A stretch of 32,780 nucleotides of DNA. It comes from Treponema sp. GTDB taxonomy: Bacteria; Spirochaetota; Spirochaetia; Treponematales; Breznakiellaceae. The translations under genes and the position numbers were made by a program. The stretch covers positions 1 to 32,780 of the forward strand of contig JAITFY010000169.1 of assembly GCA_031281025.1 (NCBI GenBank), in the 5' to 3' direction. A model generated the notes under the pieces. It saw only the letters and a list, made by a program, of their open reading frames with translations. It did no database searches and had not been told where the DNA came from. Every line of letters begins with the position of its first letter. Position 1 is the first letter of the stretch. Positions 15,822 through 23,859 of the stretch are shown one piece after another.

Positions 15822-16982
15822 TTAACTATTTAACGCTTCTTGTTCCATGCTTGCAAGAATAAAAGGCCCAACACCTTTAAAATCATCTGCACCTTTTGGC
15901 TCACCAATATAGTATTCATAAGAACCATCCCTGTAAGGGTTTCCGCCAAGACCGGCAACAAAACAGATGTCATTCAGATGAAGTTGGCTTTGAGTTCCGT
16001 CAGAGGACAATTCTTCCTGTAGTTTGAGGTTTAAAAGCCCCTGATAACCCGTGTACGCGCTCTTTTTTACTATATTAATTTTGTTTTCTTCTATCAAGCC
16101 TAATCTGAGCATTTTTGTCATAAAGTATACATACATTGAAGATGCAGAACTTTCTGTATAGTTTCCGGCTTCCTGGCCTTTATCCAATACCTGATACCAC
16201 AGACCGCTTTGCGCATCCTGAAAATTAATTAACGGATCTATCAAACGCTGCGTAATACCGCAAAGCGCTTCGAATACTTCTTCGCATAACGCTTTAGACG
16301 GCTGGATAATTTCCAAAACATCCACAATAGCCATGCAATACCAGCCTAACGCCCTTCCCCAAAAATGCGGCGAACAGCCTGTATCGGGGTTAGCCCATTT
16401 TTGCTGCCGTGATTCATCCCAGGCATGATACAAAAGACCGGTTTTTTCATCGCGGGCTTTTGATTCGATTATGGAAAATTGATGCCCAATATCTTTTAAG
16501 CTGTTGGCAAACTCGGCGCCTGTACTATATTTAAAAGCATACTCGGTATAAAACGGCGCTTGCATATACAACCCATCCAGCCACATTTGCCAGGGGTAGA
16601 TAAGCTTGTGCCAATAACCGCCTGATTTTGTCCTTGGGTGTTTACACAACTGTTCTCTTAGTTTTTCGATTGCAATTTTGTATTTTTCTTCGCCGTATTT
16701 TGAATAAAGTAAAAACAAAACTTTTCCTGGATTAATCTGATCCAGGTTATATTCATTTTCCTTGTAACTTAAAATGTCACCCGATGGGGTAATTTTTTCA
16801 TCGTACATGGTTTTTACATAACTACAGAATTCTTCGTTCCCTGTTTTAAGCCCTAGATGAAAAATACTTTGTAAAACAAGTCCATGCTCATAGTGCCATA
16901 ACATTTGCGCTTTCTCATACCGGTTCATGACCGATTGAGCCATGCGAACAGAAATAGGCCCATTCATATTTATGCCAGCCAT
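15822..16982 (-). CDS. GH105 unsaturated rhamnogalacturonyl/galacturonyl hydrolase (YteR/YesR-like)
   Basis: This 386-residue (alpha/alpha)6-barrel enzyme removes the 4,5-unsaturated uronate from the non-reducing end of oligomers made by lyases. Family blocks include YPWQMWLDGLYMQAPFYTEY, whose Asp matches the proposed catalytic acid of YteR, and HFWGRALGWYCMAIVDVLE, GLWYQVLD and NYTESSASSMYVY. No signal peptide is present, so it is cytoplasmic and acts on imported oligomers. The start at 16982 is chosen because it lies 2 bases after the stop of the binding-protein gene. A longer reading to 17078 would add a Cys-rich stretch overlapping that gene and lacks support. Whether it prefers rhamnogalacturonan or homogalacturonan products is not decidable here. 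Confidence 0.9.
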   Translation of the reverse strand: MAGINMNGPISVRMAQSVMNRYEKAQMLWHYEHGLVLQSIFHLGLKTGNEEFCSYVKTMYDEKITPSGDILSYKENEYNLDQINPGKVLFLLYSKYGEEKYKIAIEKLREQLCKHPRTKSGGYWHKLIYPWQMWLDGLYMQAPFYTEYAFKYSTGAEFANSLKDIGHQFSIIESKARDEKTGLLYHAWDESRQQKWANPDTGCSPHFWGRALGWYCMAIVDVLEIIQPSKALCEEVFEALCGITQRLIDPLINFQDAQSGLWYQVLDKGQEAGNYTESSASSMYVYFMTKMLRLGLIEENKINIVKKSAYTGYQGLLNLKLQEELSSDGTQSQLHLNDICFVAGLGGNPYRDGSYEYYIGEPKGADDFKGVGPFILASMEQEALNS

Positions 16983-16984
16983 AG

Positions 16985-18574
16985 TTAGTTCTCTTGCGCT
17001 ATTATTGCAGCGGTTAATGGGGACGATGTCTGGACAAAGCCCAATTCTTTTGCAGCAGCAATCGCAGTGTCCTCCCATTCAGCTCCGCCTATCTGGTCAA
17101 ACTCTGCCAGCCAGCTATCCCAATTTTCGCGGTTAAGAGTCCGGCTGCCGATAACAAACTCGACAATTCCCTGTTCCCAAAAACGCCTTACGTCGGCGTT
17201 TGGCTGGGGAAGAGCATCCGACCCGGTGTTAAGTGTCCAGGGCCTGGATTGCATGTCACGTAAAACCCACTCCGCGCTTTTCTGCCTTCCGGCAGCCGTT
17301 GTCCAAACTGGAAACCGTGCGGCAAGCTCTACATCGCCGTTGAAAAAAACCATATTCCTAAGCTGCGTGTATTTTTGCATCTCAGAGCGGTTGAAGCCGC
17401 GCGCCGGGTCTGGAATACCAGCCACAGTGGGAACTCCATTTTCGTCGAACAGGAAGTTATCGCCTTCGACACCCCAGCCAAAAAGGAAGTAGCTTTCTGA
17501 GGTCATCCACTCCAGAAGGCGTACAATGTGCGCCGCCTTCCCTTGATACATGGCGCGAGTGGAAATAGCGTAGATGCGGAAAGAAGGCGTATCGACGCCC
17601 ACAGACTGGTGGCCGTTAGGACCAACCGGAGGATCTATTACGATCCATTCGCCGTTGGGGAAGTTTATATCAAAGTCACGGTAGTTATTTTGAGCGGCAA
17701 ACGCGGCATTTTGTTCCCTCATTATTCCAAAGGTGCCTTGTTTCCATGCTGCTCGGAAAGTGTCCCGGCTATGACTTACCCAGTTGGGATCTATAACTCT
17801 TTCTTCGACCATTTGCCTAACGAAGCTAAGCGCATCAAAATATTCCGGGTTGCGGATATTCAGGCCTAATTGTTCTTCTTTTAGGTTCCATGTGCCGGCT
17901 ACCCCAAAAGCTCCCATAAGCGGATCAAAACGGCGGCCAAGAGCGCCTTCGTGGACATTGTGATTTTCCAGGAATGCGCCAAAACCAAATGTGTTCATGT
18001 TGCCATTCCAGTCGGCAGGACCTGATGTAAAGGCCCTCATTACGTTCATAAAATCATCGGAGGTTACGGGGACGTCAAGCCCAAGAGCGTCAAGCCAGTC
18101 CTTGCGGATCAGTAAACCTTCGTTTCTTGGAGTCGCACCCGGATCGGCTAACCCCCAGGCCCGGCCGTCTATGGTGGTGAACCTTCGGCTCAACTCATCG
18201 TAGTGCCGTTCGCTTCTGACAGGCATCTGATCGTACAGAGTGTCAACCGGGGCGACAAGCCCAACGTTGACAAGATTCATAAGTACGCCTCTGGAAACCA
18301 TAAATATATCTGGAAGGTTGTTTCCCGCGCCGGCAGCGCTTATCCTGACATCCTGGTCGTTCATAGAAGACGGCAATGCGCTCAGTCTAAGATTGATACC
18401 AAGCTCGTCGCGTACCTTTTGTATAACATGCCAGTTACGGGGAGGCGGACCCGCCTCGGTAACGGCTGCACCGTACCACAACCTAATGGTTACAAGGTCG
18501 CTATCATCCTCCTGGCTGCACCCGCTTAACAGGACTACAATGGCGAATAACGCCAAAATCACTAGTTTTCTCAT
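16985..18574 (-). CDS. ABC transporter solute-binding lipoprotein (LplA/YtcQ-like)
   Basis: This 529-residue family 1 extracellular solute-binding protein has a lipoprotein signal MRKLVILALFAIVVLLSGC with the lipidated Cys at 19. The mature part starts with acidic residues and VTIRLWYGAAV. The later GTFGIMREQNAAF and SESYFLFGWGVEGDNF blocks are typical of the large LplA-type binding proteins that pair with LplB and YtcP permeases in Gram-positive and spirochaete pectin or host-glycan loci. The ATG has AGGAGG. Two 60-base lines sampled inside it (18001 and 18061) are about 48 and 55 percent GC, above many neighbouring lines. The cargo is inferred from context to be an oligogalacturonide or rhamnogalacturonan oligomer. 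Confidence 0.9.
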   Translation of the reverse strand: MRKLVILALFAIVVLLSGCSQEDDSDLVTIRLWYGAAVTEAGPPPRNWHVIQKVRDELGINLRLSALPSSMNDQDVRISAAGAGNNLPDIFMVSRGVLMNLVNVGLVAPVDTLYDQMPVRSERHYDELSRRFTTIDGRAWGLADPGATPRNEGLLIRKDWLDALGLDVPVTSDDFMNVMRAFTSGPADWNGNMNTFGFGAFLENHNVHEGALGRRFDPLMGAFGVAGTWNLKEEQLGLNIRNPEYFDALSFVRQMVEERVIDPNWVSHSRDTFRAAWKQGTFGIMREQNAAFAAQNNYRDFDINFPNGEWIVIDPPVGPNGHQSVGVDTPSFRIYAISTRAMYQGKAAHIVRLLEWMTSESYFLFGWGVEGDNFLFDENGVPTVAGIPDPARGFNRSEMQKYTQLRNMVFFNGDVELAARFPVWTTAAGRQKSAEWVLRDMQSRPWTLNTGSDALPQPNADVRRFWEQGIVEFVIGSRTLNRENWDSWLAEFDQIGGAEWEDTAIAAAKELGFVQTSSPLTAAIIAQEN

Positions 18575-18587
18575 ATAATCCTCCTGC

Positions 18588-19505
18588 TTAACCCTTCACG
18601 CTCCCTATCAATGTTCCCTTGGTGAAGTACTTCTGTATGAATGGATAGGCGATAACCATTGGAACGGCCGCCAGGAACACACTCGCTGCCCTTATCGCTT
18701 CCAGCGGGGCATCGGCGAACGCACCAACTTCCAAAGCTTCACTCATGGCTGCGCCTAAAAGAATGTTGCGCAGAAGTACAGGTAAAACCAGAAGCGTATC
18801 ATCATGTATATAAAGCATTGCGTTAAAGAAGTTGTTCCAGAAAGCAACGCCATAAAAAAGACCTACTGTCATAATAATCGGTTTTGAAAGAGGGATAATC
18901 AGCATAATTAGTACTCTAAATTCGCTGGCTCCATCAATTCTTGCCGATTCCTTTAGTTCATCGGGAATGCCTTCGAAGAATTTGCGCATAATAAGAAGGT
19001 TGTATACGCTAATCGCAACCGGCAGGTATACCGAAGCAAGAGTGTTGGAAAGCCCAACACCCACAACTACAAGGTAGGTTGGAATAAGACCTACCTGGAA
19101 CAGGTATGGAATTAATACCATTAAGGAAAATAATTTCCTTCCTGGAAGAGTTTTAACCGAAAGCGCATACGCCATAGGAATTGTAAAAAACAACGCTACA
19201 ATTACGCCAAAAGCAAGTATCTGAAAGCTGTTCATAAAGGCGCGTAAAAAACCGTCATTGCCAAGCAATGTCCTGTACGCTGCAAAAGACCATTCCCACG
19301 GGGCTTTGAACATCATCTGAAGATTGGTACCGCTAAAATCCCCTACAGGCGGCCGCATGGAAAGCGTGATTGTACTCCACAGCGGAATCGCTACAACTAC
19401 CAGGATGAACAGCAGAAATATATTAATGATAACAAAATATATCCTGTCGCTGCCGGTAATCCTTACGGCGGCGCCTTTCACTTTGATGTTTTTCTCTGTT
19501 TTCAT
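18588..19505 (-). CDS. CUT1 ABC sugar permease (YtcP-like)
   Basis: This 305-residue inner-membrane permease is predicted to have six membrane helices. The first is at about 22-44 (YFVIINIFLLFILVVVAIPLW). The EAA loop that contacts the ATPase is PDELKESARIDGASEFRVLIMLIIPLSKP (cited for its E-ARIDGA-----IPLSKP core). The C terminus PFIQKYFTKGTLIGSVKG is diagnostic of YtcP/CUT1 proteins. The ATG has GAGGTGG upstream. It is 12 bases after the LplB-like gene and 13 before the binding-protein gene, so the three form one importer. No ATP-binding subunit is encoded nearby; CUT1 systems commonly share an MsmX-type ATPase from elsewhere. Confidence 0.93.
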   Translation of the reverse strand: MKTEKNIKVKGAAVRITGSDRIYFVIINIFLLFILVVVAIPLWSTITLSMRPPVGDFSGTNLQMMFKAPWEWSFAAYRTLLGNDGFLRAFMNSFQILAFGVIVALFFTIPMAYALSVKTLPGRKLFSLMVLIPYLFQVGLIPTYLVVVGVGLSNTLASVYLPVAISVYNLLIMRKFFEGIPDELKESARIDGASEFRVLIMLIIPLSKPIIMTVGLFYGVAFWNNFFNAMLYIHDDTLLVLPVLLRNILLGAAMSEALEVGAFADAPLEAIRAASVFLAAVPMVIAYPFIQKYFTKGTLIGSVKG

Positions 19506-19517
19506 GGAACCACCTCG

Positions 19518-20504
19518 TTAAAAAATCGAAGAATCGTCAAATTTCTTGACAAACCAGTTGGATACAAGAATCAGACCCAGGGCAATCACTCCCTTGAATA
19601 GTCCGACCGCAGTCGCAAGGCTGTACTGGAAGTTCAGAAGCCCTTGACGATAAACCCATGTATCGATAATGTCCGCAACATCCAAAACCGGAAGCGAATA
19701 TAACATGAATATCTGTAGAAAACCCGCATTAAGTATCGTTCCCAGTCGCAAGAGCAATACTATAACGATTACAGGGCGAATAGACGGTAAAGTTATGTAG
19801 AGAGTTTTCTTCCAGGCGCTTGCCCCCTCGACGGTGGCAGCTTCGTATAAGGTTGGATCAATACCGACAAGCGCAGCAATGAAGATAATTGCGCTCCAGC
19901 CCATTGAGTGCCAGATTTCTGAAATGATGACAACCCAAGGGAAAGTCCGCGTATCGGTGAGGAAGGCAACCGGATCGGCTCCTAACGCTACACGTATGTC
20001 GTTGATTATGCCACCCGAAGGATTCAGAAGAACCCTAAGAATACCAAGCATAATAACCCATGACAAAAAGTGCGGAAGATAGGACAATGTCTGCACTGCC
20101 TTTGCCAAACCGCGCCTGGTTGATTCAAAAACCGCCACTGCCAGCAGAATAGCGATTGGAAGGCCTAAAAATAACTTGGCAAAACTATAACCCAGCGTAT
20201 TTCGCATGAGCTGGAAAAAATAGTGCGAAGTTATGAAGTTATAGAAGTGATGAACGCCGGCCCAGGCACTGCCAAAAACACCGCGCCCCTTGCCGGATTC
20301 AATGCCAATTTCGTCCAGAAAAGCGTCTGGAACGCCAAGATTTGGCATAAATTCCCTAAAGGCAATCTGCGCATTCCAAATAGGCAGATACTGGAAAACG
20401 ATAAAATGCAGCAAAGGAAGAAACAAAAGGAGGTATACAGAACGGTGCTTGACAACCCTCCCTAACAAATTTCCACTATGCAAAGCTTTGACTTGATTTT
20501 TCAT
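19518..20504 (-). CDS. CUT1 ABC sugar permease (LplB-like)
   Basis: This 328-residue inner-membrane permease has six hydrophobic helices. After a short basic N terminus, YLLLFLPLLHFIVFQYLPIW then QIAFREF is the typical LplB opening. The EAA loop EAATVEGASAWKKTLYITLPS and the end GLILVSNWFVKKFDDSSIF are also typical. It is the first gene of the import and catabolism operon. The ATG has no Shine-Dalgarno sequence. A -10-like TATCCT lies 8 bases before it, so the transcript may be near-leaderless. A direct repeat TTGACAT-N10-TTGACAT stands immediately upstream, a candidate binding site for the neighbouring AraC-type regulator. Confidence 0.92.
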   Translation of the reverse strand: MKNQVKALHSGNLLGRVVKHRSVYLLLFLPLLHFIVFQYLPIWNAQIAFREFMPNLGVPDAFLDEIGIESGKGRGVFGSAWAGVHHFYNFITSHYFFQLMRNTLGYSFAKLFLGLPIAILLAVAVFESTRRGLAKAVQTLSYLPHFLSWVIMLGILRVLLNPSGGIINDIRVALGADPVAFLTDTRTFPWVVIISEIWHSMGWSAIIFIAALVGIDPTLYEAATVEGASAWKKTLYITLPSIRPVIVIVLLLRLGTILNAGFLQIFMLYSLPVLDVADIIDTWVYRQGLLNFQYSLATAVGLFKGVIALGLILVSNWFVKKFDDSSIF

Positions 20505-20512
20505 ATACAGTT

Positions 20513-20546
20513 AGGATACATTTTGACATCCAGAAAAAGTTGACAT
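20513..20546 (-). promoter_or_regulatory. Candidate operator (direct repeat) and -10 box of the LplB-led operon
   Basis: TTGACAT occurs at 20523-20529 and 20540-20546 on the + strand (ATGTCAA on the coding strand), with a 17-base period. A -10-like TATCCT is at 20518-20513, 8 bases before the ATG. The expected -35 position (AACTTT) is poor, as in activator-dependent promoters. Seen: the exact repeat. Inferred: binding by the AraC-family protein encoded next door. The proximal copy falls between -35 and -10, so repression is also possible. Confidence 0.45.
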
Positions 20547-20574
20547 GTTATTGGATTTTTCCGTCTTTTCTTAT

Positions 20575-23500
20575 TTATTTACGCAAGTGCCCCGGCGGAA
20601 CTCCGTATATTTTTTTAAAAACACGGCAGAAATACGCATGGTCATGAAAACCGGTGCGGGAGGCAATTTCCTGGATAGTATCATCAGTTTGCCGTAAATA
20701 ATCCGCTGCCATAAAAATTCGCAGGCGGCTTAAGTAATCCCATAAAGAAAGCCCCATTTCCCGGTGGAAAATACGGGAAAGGTAATCTTCGCTGGCATTT
20801 ATGGAATCGGCCAGTTTCCAGCGGGAAAATTGGGAATGAATATGCTGATCAAAATAGTGAATTGTTTTTTTAACCAGCGCCCCTGTATGCGGCGGTAAAA
20901 TTTCCGCGCCGTCTACAACAGCCTGGATACGGGCTTTAAATTCCTGAGAAGAAACAGCCGCAGAATGACAAATAATAAGCCTGGAATATTGATTTAATGC
21001 TGATAAATTCATGGCATTATCTATTTTTTCACAGATCATCAACATGGGAACCATTACAGTAAAAGGATGACGGCGCACCATAATAGCGCCCTCGATATTA
21101 AGGGAATTAAAAACAATTAAAGATGGATTTACTTCTCCTGCAATATCATTAAATGATGCCATAGAGTCTATATGTATTTTTTCAAACAGGCTTTTTTTGT
21201 TTTTCTGATCTTGCTGTTCAAAAAGTTGTTCCATATAACTATCTGAATATCCTTTGCAGCCAATAAAAAGAACCGTTCTTTTTTTCTTTGATTTTAATGC
21301 AAATTCAACTGTATCTATCAGGGCAGCGGCGGAATCAAGCGAGCCTTCTGCGCCTGCCGGCATACCATAACAAAGAAAGGGAACTCCTGCAAATCTGCTT
21401 TTATTTTTTAGACTAACAACTTTTAAAAAATCCCCAGAAGAAGCGCCTGCTGCATTCCAGACAACAAAGGCAGTTTTTCCAGATATGGTTTTTTCCATAT
21501 CCGTTATTTTAAGCAAATGAGAAAATTCATCCGGCAGCATTTCCGGCTGTGAAAGAACAAAAACATGATCCTTTACTCCAACAGGATTTTTATAAAGTTC
21601 ATGCCCCGTTAATGTAGGCCAGGGCAATGTAATTTTACAATGATTGCGATTTAAGGAAAAATCGCCCCCATGCATTAGTATGACTCTTTCTGCAAGAAGT
21701 AAACCAAACTGCCTTGCCATTTCCGTTCTGCCGGTACTTTCTTTTTTTGTTTTCCCATGAAATGTAATGGAAAGACCATCATAAGTTATTTCGGCTGAAT
21801 ACGATTTTTCGTACTGTTCACGGATAAGCGTAAAACACTGGACAAGCCTGAGTGTATCACCGGCTAACAGCGGGAAAGCTCCAATTTTTGGCAGTAATTC
21901 TTCAAGATCAAAAATAGTTTTTCTTAAAGAAAGTTCATTTAACTTTGCAAGAGTAAAATCCATAATGCTGCCTGCCTCGGCTTCTTTGGAAGATACAAAA
22001 GCTTTTGTTTTTTTTATATCATCAAGCAGAACATCAATTTTACCGTTAAACTTTCCGCTTTCGCATTTTTTTTGAATAATTTCAAGTTTTTCTTCTACCC
22101 CCTGCAGCGGATTAAAAAGACCGTTTTCCAAAAACTGCAAAAAATCCGTCTTTGCCTGTTCCGCCTGCTCTGCAATACGTTTTGCCCGGATAGTCTCTTC
22201 CAGAAGAAATATACCTTTTAGGGCATAACTTACAGAGGAACGAAGCTCTTCAAAAATTACACCATTGTTAATTGGAGCATTATGCACAAAATACCCAAGC
22301 GAAAAATTATTAATAAAAAGAGGCTGAACCATAAAAATACCGTCGCTGTACTGCGGTTTTAAGGACATGGGAACAAGAAGACGTGAAGGAAAAGGCACAT
22401 CCTTGATAGCGTCGATTCCTTCGACAGAAAATCCTCCAACAAAAATCGATGTTTTTTCGTCTTTGTACAATACAATTGCAACAGTGTTAATACCGATTCC
22501 GGGCAGATGTTTTGCAAGATTATTTACAAGAGATATACGATTCCGTGTTCCAAGAAGATCACATTTTAGGGAATTAAGAGCCGTGTTCCATCTTGCTGTT
22601 TCGTGGCGTTCCTGCGCATTTATTCTTTCACGAATTTTAATTATACTGCTGTAAAGAGCGGGTTCCAGTGCAAAAAATTCATCGGTTAGCTTTAGATGCA
22701 GAATCTTAAAATCGTTTATTAATTTTAAAAGATTGTCCGGCTCTTTACCTGCATTAAAGTATTGTACAAGGGATTTTTCAAAATGCCGGAAAAAACTTTC
22801 GCGAGTTTCGTATAACAAAGAATGAATTACAGGCATCACATAACTATTAACATCATCTTTTTCCAGTTTTAAATAATCAGCAACCATCTTTACAAGATTT
22901 TCTTTATTTATAACAAAATCCCCGCCTGATTTTTGCGGCAGTTTATCTCCAGGGTAAACACATCCGCAGGATTCCCGTATGATAATTTCGCAATTAAGAA
23001 GAACATCGCCTGTCCCCTTTTTTTTCCGGTTCATAATGTTAAGCAGCAGCTTAAAAGATTCCTTGCTAGCCTCAGTAAACGGCATGTTAACAGTTGAAAG
23101 CAGGCTTTCTGTGGCACGGCTTTCCTGAGAATTGTTGAATCCTGCAGCATGGTAATCTACAGGAACATGAAAACCGTTCTCTGCAAAATAGTTAACCGCT
23201 CCCAGTGTCATAAGATCGCTGGAACCTATCAGGGTATCAAAGTCCTTTCCGGGAGTGAGTTTTTTTTGCTCATAAAGTTCGGCTGCCGCGGCTGCCCCTT
23301 CATGCCAGTCAAATGAACTTGTTACAAGCTGCTCACGGTGACTGCCTATTAACAAACCCGCTTCTTTTAACGCGCTGTAGTAGCCTTCAAGGCGCTCTGT
23401 TGCAGGCTGATTAAAATTGGGGCCGCGTAAAAAGGCGATTTTTTTAGCTCCATGAACTTTGATACAATGATTAACCAAATGTTTCATTCCGTTATAGGCA

Positions 23501-23838
23501 TCAAAAATAACACAAGGATGTCCAGGCGATTTATACCCCAGGGTAACGTAAGGAAGAGAATCAAAACCAGAATGAAAGGAATCCATTTTTTCCTGTGATT
23601 GAGCATATATAATGGAAGAACTCCAGCTGATACAACCATCCAGGTTTTCTTCATTTGCCAGCAAATAAACAGGGTTACGCAAATTTTCAAAATTTTCCGG
23701 GGCATTTAACCTGCCGCCCGGGAAAATAAACAAACTGGAATTTTCTGTTACAGCGGAGCGGACAAAACTAGCCCACATATTTCTGGAAACGCCTGTATGA
23801 ATAGATGCAAGAACAAGACCTATTCTCTTTTTACCCAT
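20575..23838 (-). CDS. AraC-type regulator with LacI-like sensor and degenerate kinase/receiver modules
   Basis: This 1087-residue regulator is built in tandem. A LacI/periplasmic-binding type sugar sensor spans about 5-290 (KRIGLVLASIHTGVSRNMW...ESCGC). A helical linker follows, then a GAF-like region at about 440-555 and a HisKA-like helix at about 555-640. There is a worn HATPase-like region (about 640-740, ending ERVILMHGGDFSL) and two receiver-like segments (about 755-970). The C terminus is an AraC helix-turn-helix (about 988-1087; WKLADSINASEDYLSRIFHRE and FHDHAYFCRVFKKIYGVPPGHLR). In the HisKA-like motif Asn572 stands where the phospho-His should be. The ATP-binding N and G1 boxes are absent, and the receiver motif reads IVFNSLN where an Asp is expected. 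It is probably a one-component sugar-responsive activator of the pectin genes. The ATG lies 6 bases after TATAAT without a Shine-Dalgarno sequence. Confidence 0.85.
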   Translation of the reverse strand: MGKKRIGLVLASIHTGVSRNMWASFVRSAVTENSSLFIFPGGRLNAPENFENLRNPVYLLANEENLDGCISWSSSIIYAQSQEKMDSFHSGFDSLPYVTLGYKSPGHPCVIFDAYNGMKHLVNHCIKVHGAKKIAFLRGPNFNQPATERLEGYYSALKEAGLLIGSHREQLVTSSFDWHEGAAAAAELYEQKKLTPGKDFDTLIGSSDLMTLGAVNYFAENGFHVPVDYHAAGFNNSQESRATESLLSTVNMPFTEASKESFKLLLNIMNRKKKGTGDVLLNCEIIIRESCGCVYPGDKLPQKSGGDFVINKENLVKMVADYLKLEKDDVNSYVMPVIHSLLYETRESFFRHFEKSLVQYFNAGKEPDNLLKLINDFKILHLKLTDEFFALEPALYSSIIKIRERINAQERHETARWNTALNSLKCDLLGTRNRISLVNNLAKHLPGIGINTVAIVLYKDEKTSIFVGGFSVEGIDAIKDVPFPSRLLVPMSLKPQYSDGIFMVQPLFINNFSLGYFVHNAPINNGVIFEELRSSVSYALKGIFLLEETIRAKRIAEQAEQAKTDFLQFLENGLFNPLQGVEEKLEIIQKKCESGKFNGKIDVLLDDIKKTKAFVSSKEAEAGSIMDFTLAKLNELSLRKTIFDLEELLPKIGAFPLLAGDTLRLVQCFTLIREQYEKSYSAEITYDGLSITFHGKTKKESTGRTEMARQFGLLLAERVILMHGGDFSLNRNHCKITLPWPTLTGHELYKNPVGVKDHVFVLSQPEMLPDEFSHLLKITDMEKTISGKTAFVVWNAAGASSGDFLKVVSLKNKSRFAGVPFLCYGMPAGAEGSLDSAAALIDTVEFALKSKKKRTVLFIGCKGYSDSYMEQLFEQQDQKNKKSLFEKIHIDSMASFNDIAGEVNPSLIVFNSLNIEGAIMVRRHPFTVMVPMLMICEKIDNAMNLSALNQYSRLIICHSAAVSSQEFKARIQAVVDGAEILPPHTGALVKKTIHYFDQHIHSQFSRWKLADSINASEDYLSRIFHREMGLSLWDYLSRLRIFMAADYLRQTDDTIQEIASRTGFHDHAYFCRVFKKIYGVPPGHLRK

Positions 23839-23844
23839 GTAGTA

Positions 23845-23850
23845 ATTATA
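23845..23850 (-). promoter_or_regulatory. -10 box of the AraC-type regulator gene (leaderless geometry)
   Basis: TATAAT is followed by TACTAC and then the ATG at 23838. A start seven bases downstream of the box would be the A of the ATG. There is no good -35 (TTATCT at 17-base spacing) and no Shine-Dalgarno sequence. The box lies in the 21-base gap after the GH28 gene. Confidence 0.5.
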
Positions 23851-23859
23851 TACTATTTT

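Noticed and set aside
16983-17078. Longer start of the GH105 gene with a Cys-rich N terminus
   Set aside because: It would overlap the binding-protein gene by about 94 bases and shows no family similarity; the ATG at 16982 lies directly after that gene's stop.
18203-18578. Overlapping + strand open frames opposite the binding-protein N terminus
   Set aside because: They have no recognisable motifs and are opposite a signal peptide and conserved lipoprotein start on the - strand.
20523-20546. TTGACA hexamers read as + strand -35 boxes
   Set aside because: There is no + strand gene downstream and no suitably spaced -10; the sites make more sense as a direct repeat before the - strand operon.
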